From contig NC_089727.1 in NCBI RefSeq assembly GCF_035083965.1, positions 12,653,501 to 12,717,500 on the forward strand: DNA of 64,000 nucleotides, given 5' to 3'. The stretch's first letter is position 1, and each line of letters begins with the position of its first letter. Source of the DNA: Branchiostoma lanceolatum (taxonomy: Eukaryota; Chordata; Leptocardii; Amphioxiformes; Branchiostomatidae). The notes beneath the pieces were generated by a model. The model searched no databases and was not told the DNA's origin. It saw nothing but the letters and a program-made list of their open reading frames with translations. The position numbers were made by a program, and so were the translations under genes. Below, piece after piece: positions 57,403 to 64,000 of the stretch.

Positions 57403-59558
57403 TGTCCATGCGATTCAGAAGCAAATATGTTAACTCTATTTCTGCTAAGGAAGCCTTCCGACCCCCCTCCATTTGTATTGGCTATGGGGTTGAATGAGGC
57501 CTGGTGACTTAGATGTATAGTAGCCGTGAATAACGTATGTATAGGATATGCTCTAAAGAACGTAACCACGTAAACGTTAAAACAAATGTCTGTTAAAAGG
57601 CAATTGATTGTAAGTATACAAATGATGATATGTGTGACCCTCTAGCCCTATAATACAAGTCACTGACACACTGACAAGAACCTGCAACTGGTTAGGTTTG
57701 TATAATTCAATCTTTGTCACACCTCAAAACATGCTGTACAGTTTGGCCACATTTGCTCTATAGCTCATTTCTGACGAAATTTATGTGTTTGTGTACAAAG
57801 ATGCATTGGTCTAACCACTGTAGAGGAATCAAATAATTAGGGAATGTGCTTGTTAAGAAGATACATTGATCAACGAATAAGATACAATTGATTTCTATGT
57901 AAAACGATGTAATATGTATTCGGCTAATTTCTGTCTAAGATATACAAGAGGTTGTTAGGTTACAAAATACATGCGTTCATACTCACGGCTTACCGCTGTA
58001 CGTATACAGGTAAAACATTGTTATTTAAGTGACGTGTTGTTCTCTCAATACGAATAAAGGAGACTTTCATTACGCTTGTCAACAATCAGTCTTTTACTTG
58101 ACCCGCTCTGACCACGAGTGCTTATCGCCGTTCCCTGGCAACCCGTGACAGTGTTGATGTAAGGTAACTGTTCCATTGTAACCGATCTCCAAGGGGATGT
58201 ATTGTTCTGATCCTTTTTTACGCATGTTATGTGGTACAATTTTCTCTGGTATCCTAACCAACAAGACCAAAAGGAGCCAAAATAACATACCCTTTGAAGG
58301 GTCAGTTATAACCAAACTTCCATTGAAATTACGTGCCAAGTAAAGTCTAAGCACAGTTGAGTATCAATGAAGGAAAGGGTGTGTGTGGTCATGTACATGT
58401 ACAGTTTAGAGATTAGCCTTTGTATGAACAGTTCTAATATGGCGCATAAAGGCACTGTTTGGTCGCTATGTCAACAAACGTTGCCACATGGACAATGCCA
58501 TTGGTAGACTACATGGTGAACAGTTTTCGGCGTGAGGGTGGTCTCGGACCAGGAGTTTCAGCATCTGATTTCTATCAATCTACAAGTTACCGACTGGGAA
58601 GACGTCGAAAGACAAAGGCAAGTTTGCTAGCGTTTATTTGGGTCACTTTTAAGCTACGTCAAAGTGTCTCTTCCGATGTGAATAGGTGACGGACTGTATA
58701 GAGGATCGAAAAAAAAGGGAAATGTTGGCGAACATTTCATAGTGTTTATGTCCGTTGTCTTGCATTATGTTGATTGATTTTCTTGTGCACATTACTGTTT
58801 GGTTGAAGACCTTTATTTGAAAGTTGTGTTTTTTAAAGTGCCATCCTCATTATCCTGCCTAGCCCTTACGTTTTGACATATTTAAGACGACGTCAAAAGC
58901 ACATACCTTGTTAGAGTTTGACAATACGCCGACTACGTATTTTTTGTATATCATACGTTCAATAGGTACTTTTACTCATGATACATTTGTCACTATTAGA
59001 AAAATATGTGATTTCAACAAAATGGCCTTTCATTATGAAAAAGTTTTAACTTTCAAGCTGATATTCAATATAACTTTGTTCTGTGCCGTACTGTACTATT
59101 TTGCACTTGCTAATCAGATTTGGGTACAAACACATCCTTAGCAACGGCTTTCAGAAAGCTAAACATTGGAGATTTAATGAAGACAAAATGTAGGGATAGC
59201 TTTCATAAACAACTTCATCACTCTCTCTCTTCACATTGCAAGCATATTCTCGAGCTTTCCAATAGAATAGTGTAGGCAGTTACTGTGCAGCACTCGTTTT
59301 CATTTGCCTTTCTTTGACTTGTATCAATTGGAGCTGTGAAAATGAATTATATGACTTGAGTGCAGCAACACCTGCCTTTAGACAAAGATAACACGTTTGC
59401 ATGACTTTTGAGACTCGACAACACATCGTGACACAGACATTATATTCAAGAACGACCCTGTCGTCGATTTGAAATTAGGTATGCGTTAACTCGTCTATTG
59501 TTCCTGATTCTTATTCAAGTAGCTGTACCTTTTCTTTGCAGCTGAAAGCAAGACCAAC
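57403..59558. other. 3' UTR of the CARD gene, then intergenic and 5' region of its paralogue
   Basis: AATAAA at 58053-58058 is the likely polyadenylation signal, giving a 3' UTR of about 660 bp. From there to 59558 nothing codes for a recognisable protein. An acceptor-like TTTCTTTGCAG ending at 59541 suggests that the paralogue has an upstream non-coding exon. Confidence 0.45.
58053..58058 (+). terminator. Polyadenylation signal AATAAA, CARD/transglutaminase-like gene
   Basis: Canonical AATAAA about 650 bp after the stop at 57402. It is assigned by position. Confidence 0.5.
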
Positions 59559-62500
59559 ATGGGGTGTAGTACATCGTCTGTCCAACAACAGCGTACAATG
59601 GTGGCCAAGGTATTACTGCACAACACGTGTACGGCACTGTAAAGGTGGAATTAGAATATAAATCACTATGTTTCAAACACTTTTATGCGTCACTATCATA
59701 TTTGAAGAGTTGCGACTGGACGTAACGGTCGAGAAATGAGTTATTTGGTCAGAATTCGTACTAAGAATCACACATGACAGCAACCTACAGGACTACTGTA
59801 TCACACATATCTCTACAACGTTACTCGCTAAATGGCACTTCAATAGGGTGGGGGTAGGAACGACTACGTGGTACCGTATGACAAAATGCATGAGCAAAAC
59901 CTACACAAAGGAATTAGAACATATATTCTGTCATATTTTGCGAACCATCAACCAGGAAAAGGAATTATAGTCATTATATACTATTGCAATCCTTCTGGGT
60001 TTATCCCTTAGCAATATACTTCTATACATTTGTAGAAAAAAGGAGTGCTACCTGCCTGGCTGCCGACCGTGTCGGAAGAGGAGAAGGAGGGTTGGCCGGG
60101 ATACTGTCGAGTCTGCGATCTGATAGACCATGGGCAGGTGAGAACTAGAACATGCCTTACGTTAGTAAACCGCGAACATCTTCACACGCCTGTTAAACAT
60201 TCCATCATTAGTATTTTTTGAAAAAAAGTAACCCAGGCAACAGTACATCAGCTACGGATATAGAAGGACAGAGAAAGGCGACAGACGACGGGAGAACTAG
60301 GACTTTGGAGTATGTATGTTGTTCCATATGTATCCAACCCGCAATATGAAATACAAGTAAGTAACGTTACATGTAATCATGTATGTACAATTGTTACAAT
60401 AACGAATACTCATTGGTTAATAATTTGTAGCATAGGTCTATTACCGCTCGCTGTGAAGTTGGTGAACGTTTGTCTGTCTTTACTTATAATTCACCCCCAG
60501 GTTGAAGCGCCCACCTCGTCAACTCCTGAAGGGATGCTCACTTACACGGTGCTGTGCAGCGATGATGTCATCATACACGTCATACACAAACCTACCACAT
60601 TTGGACACAGTGGTAGACTTGGCCACCTCGATAACTATGCGGCAGAAGTAAGCAAGTACTTTTTAGAAGTAAGATGATTATTAGACAGCAAAGTGAAATA
60701 TTTGAAACAAAATGATTTTGAAATCTAGTTCAATCTATTTCGCATTTACCAACACTTCGATCTTGCAATCCTCATTTACGAAAGTGTAGCACATTTCCAT
60801 TTATACTGTCAATGATAAGATACTCAAAGTACCCCCCCCCGTAAAAAGATTAATGGGTATATTTTAGACATTTTATCAATGAGGCTTCGCAAGCACCTAA
60901 CATTGCGTTACATTTCAGGGTAATGAATGTACTAATGGTAGGGACATACTACTGCCCTATCACCAGTTTGAAATATATCGTTTGTTTGCAGGCCCCTTCC
61001 TCACTTAACGATGACTTTACGGCGTTAGTGCCATATCTGCTGGGTCCGACACGAACAGAGCTGGAGAGGGTACGAGTGTTGTTCACATGGATCACCTGCC
61101 AAGACGTGTCGGTCCACACGGACAGCGCAGTGGAGGACACACCTAGCTGGTACCTGTACAAGATGAGGGAAAGTGAAAGTTACTACCATCTACTGTTCTC
61201 TACACTCTGCAGGTATCCTCGAGACCTAATCTTACTCTTCTTAAACAGTCTTCATTTCCTTTTGTACTTCGTACGTTTACTAATGCAACGGGCTTATGAA
61301 ACCAACTGAAATGATAAACGTGGTAAGTAGATATGAGAAAATTACAGCAAGTATTAGGAATCATATCATTTCCTCGCATGGGTAGACGAAAACATCCCTG
61401 GAACTTATGGTTCTGACCCCTAATCGGAAGAAAATTCATTGCCCAGTACGGTGTTCACCATATTTGTTTCTTACAGCTATGCAGGTGTGCGGCACCAAAC
61501 CATCCGTGGGTACGCAAAGACCGCTGACAAACCTCCAAACACGCAGTTCGCGGGGACATCCCCTACCAAGCTGTGGACGGCCGTGTGTATTGACGGGCGA
61601 TGGGGCGTCGTCGATACTCATTGGGGCAGCCGTGACTCCCCTGAAGACACAGCACCACCACCATCGGACGACACAAACCAACACAACAGCGGAAATCACA
61701 CCAACGAGTTCTACTTCTTGCCTCATCCCGCGCAGTATCTGAGCACGTGTTACCCGGAGCAGCCGGATTGGCAGCTTGTACTGAGCCCGATCGAAGTCAC
61801 TGACTTCGAGACTCATGTTCAGTGCTGGCCCCATTTCTTCGCTTTCGGTCTGTCGTTGCTGAGTCACCACCAAGGGGTAGTGCAGACGACAAATGGACAA
61901 GTGCAGATCTACATAGGTTGCAATGCGGAGGACATCCAGGCGATCAACTTTGCCTACAGCCTGACGGAGACGTCAGGATCAGCCGACTGGAAAGGGGCTT
62001 CATTGGACAGATTTGTGCTGCAAGAGAAGAGGAGAGACGCTGTGGTGTTCAGTATTCAGCCGCCGAAGAGAGGCGAATATCTCTTCGAGATCTTCGTCGG
62101 ACGCGGTGAATCTAAGACGTGTTTCACCGCTTGCGAATACTTAATCGTCTGTGTTCAAACTAGCAAGGACGTCTGCCCTCTTCCCAACTGGCCGGGCGAC
62201 TGGGGTCCGGGGAGCGAGGTGGTTGCAATGGGACTCGTCCCGATCTCCCACCCAGCGTCTTGTGTGCGCTGTCAAAGCGCGGAGGCTTCAGTAGAGTTCT
62301 CCTTGGCAAGCGAGCTGGAGTTTCTAGCCAAACTGTTTGAAGTGAACACAAAGGAGACGCGACTCCGAAGATACGTTGCTCACGAGGTAGTTGATGGCAC
62401 AGCAACCTTCCATGTGATGCCTCCAAAACAGGGAAAGTTTGGCCTCGCAATCTATGCCAAAGAACGCGGACAAGCAGGAGCTTTTGCTGCGATGTGTAGC

Positions 62501-64000
62501 TACCTGACAATAGCTGAAGACACGGGGCACGATGTAACGCCGTTCCCAGACGTTCCCAAGGGATTGTTTGGTCCGGTTCAACCCAGATTTTCGGACCTCG
62601 GACTGAGAACAGTGACACATCCCAGTGCTTTCGTAAACTGTGAGTCAGGTGAACTCGACCTCAGACTCGGCATGTCCAGAATTCTGCGGTTGAGTCACCA
62701 GTTGTCGTTAGAAAATGATAATGACTTAGGAAGATACGTCTTTAGGCAGGTCGTAGACGATGAGGTCCAGTTCCTGGTGCGCTTCCCGAAGCAGGGCAGA
62801 TACAAGCTAGCCATCTTCGCAGGAGATGTCTCTCCTAGTGAAGACGTTCAGAATGTCTTCAACTACTGTATCAGCTGTACAGGTACTGTGTCTCATGACG
62901 TACAGCCGTTTCCTGATGTGGCCGGCAGTCAATGGGGAGAGCGGTATCCTGCCTGTCATGACTTAGGCATCTTTCCTACAAGTCACCCAAATGCGTACAT
63001 TGAAACAACTACTGGTGCGCTAGAGATCAAGCTGGAATCGGAGACAGCCGTGGATGTTCTCCACTTATTCCAGCGGTGGAAGGGAGGGCCGGAAGATCTC
63101 TCACAATGTGTGAAAGCAATGGATGGTGGGAATGAAGACAGGGTGGGAGTAAAGGTATCCTGTCCTCAGATCGGAGAATACAGCCTCGAGCTTTTCGCGA
63201 GGATGTCCGAAGACGAGGAACCCATTAACGTATTCAACTACTTCATCGCATACAAGGAACGATCAACACCATCCACTGAAGATGACAACCAGCCCACAAC
63301 AGAAGCAAGCACAGCAGGGCCATCTACAGAAAAGTCTGGAGAAGTCGGTGAGACCTTCTCCATGCTTGGTCTGTCGACAAAGAGCCACCCGGATACAGAC
63401 ATAGTGAACAAAACAGGCAAACTTCTGATCACCCTTGGAAAAGCTAAGCCTCTGACATTCTCACAAAGACTCAGCAAGGGGACAGAAACAGGCACTGACG
63501 AAATGGACGACTATGTTTTCCGACAGGTGCTCAGCGACGAAGTCCACTTCCGCCTGCGTTTGCCTGCTGCGGGGACGTACCACTTCTCCGTCTGTGCAGG
63601 TGAAGGTGAAGGAGATGGTGCGAAGGACGGGACCTTGAATGAAGTCATCAAGTACACCATCAGCTGTACCGCAACAAACCAGAAACTGAAGCCATATCCA
63701 GATGTAAACTGTGACCAGTGGGGACTGAAGCAGCCGGATGAAAGTACCTTCACGCTGAAGAGTCACCCTGTCGCATACATCAAAGCCTCTCAAAGGATTG
63801 AAATCGTAATAGAATCCACCACACCAAAACAGTTTCAGCAACGTTTCCACTTGTGGACAAGGAAGGAAGGCACGACGAAACCCAAGAAGAGAGACGTAGG
63901 TGACTTTGGATGCCATAAGACCCTCGAGCAGGGTAAGCAAACGGTGGTTGTGCTTCACTTCCCCAGAGAAGGCGACTACACCCTTCGGCTATCAGACAGC
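59559..64000 (+). CDS. Second inactive-transglutaminase (KY/hillarin-like) gene, 3' end outside window
   Basis: Tandem paralogue of the preceding gene. Five exons are visible: 59559-59609, 60036-60137 (start could be off by one base), 60501-60647, 60992-61212, 61477-64000. The last is still open at the window edge. The start MGCSTSS fits myristoylation at Gly2 with possible palmitoylation at Cys3. Exon 2 has CRVC like CRMC in the paralogue; exon 3 is the same length (147 bp) as its counterpart. The core shows TELERVRVLFTWIT, LLFSTLCRYAG, IRGYAKT and VCIDGRWGVVDTHWG. The Asp is kept; the catalytic Cys and His positions are not. At least six beta-sandwich repeats follow (GELDLRLG, GALEIKLE, GKLLITLG, with closing FNYCISCTG or IKYTISCTA). 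The gene lacks the Pro-rich second exon of its neighbour. Whether it also ends in CARD and stalk modules cannot be seen. Confidence 0.85.

Noticed and set aside
62160..62618. 152-codon antisense frame in the second transglutaminase-like gene
   Set aside because: The sense strand is an uninterrupted coding exon with repeated domain motifs; the antisense product is unlike any family.

Overview
The window looks like nuclear DNA of an invertebrate chordate, most probably a lancelet (Branchiostoma). This is inferred from compact genes with many 150-700 bp GT-AG introns, chordate-type genes (FRAS1/FREM, TMEM165, HNK-1-family sulfotransferase, TLCD4-like), a tRNA-Glu with a vertebrate-like sequence, many small inverted-repeat DNA elements, CR1-like LINE debris, and a death-fold (CARD) domain in an unusual fusion. 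I had no database, so the species is not proven.

Layout: (1) 89-10339, + strand: the 3' half of a FRAS1/FREM2-type membrane-anchored matrix protein (15 exons, 975 residues visible, 5' end outside the window). Two of its introns carry inverted-repeat DNA transposon copies. (2) 10340-19758: mostly non-coding, with a reverse-transcriptase fossil, several local duplications and a CA repeat. (3) 19759-23855, - strand: a complete TMEM165/GDT1 cation transporter. It is head-to-head, 668 bp away, with (4) 24524-30101, + strand: an F-box/WD-type protein. The last intron of that gene carries a 5'-truncated LINE flanked by copies of an exon end plus splice donor. (5) 32724-38177, - strand: a three-exon Golgi carbohydrate sulfotransferase with a 127-bp tandem array just upstream. 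(6) 40666-43216 (-) and 44512-48492 (+): two divergent TLC-domain paralogues with matching exon structure, an inverted gene duplication. (7) 50689-57402 (+): a 12-exon, 1287-residue protein. A probable N-myristoylation signal is followed by a KY/hillarin-type transglutaminase-like domain that appears to lack the catalytic Cys and His, then beta-sandwich repeats, a CARD and a dynein-stalk-like C-terminus. A tRNA-Glu gene sits in one of its introns. (8) 59559-64000+ (+): a tandem paralogue of the same family with an N-terminal Met-Gly-Cys, running off the right edge inside a huge exon.

There is no operon-like functional cluster. The strongest candidate for something undescribed is the pair of inactive-transglutaminase genes at the right end, particularly the CARD plus dynein-stalk fusion. 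It looks like a membrane-tethered scaffold joining a death-fold adaptor to a cytoskeletal-type helical module. Other notable points are the inverted TLC gene pair, the exon-intron junction amplified as a 37-bp minisatellite, the octamer-bearing tandem array beside the sulfotransferase gene, and the duplicated exon end around the LINE. Exon coordinates were read by hand from GT-AG sites and reading-frame continuity; a few could be off by a base or two.
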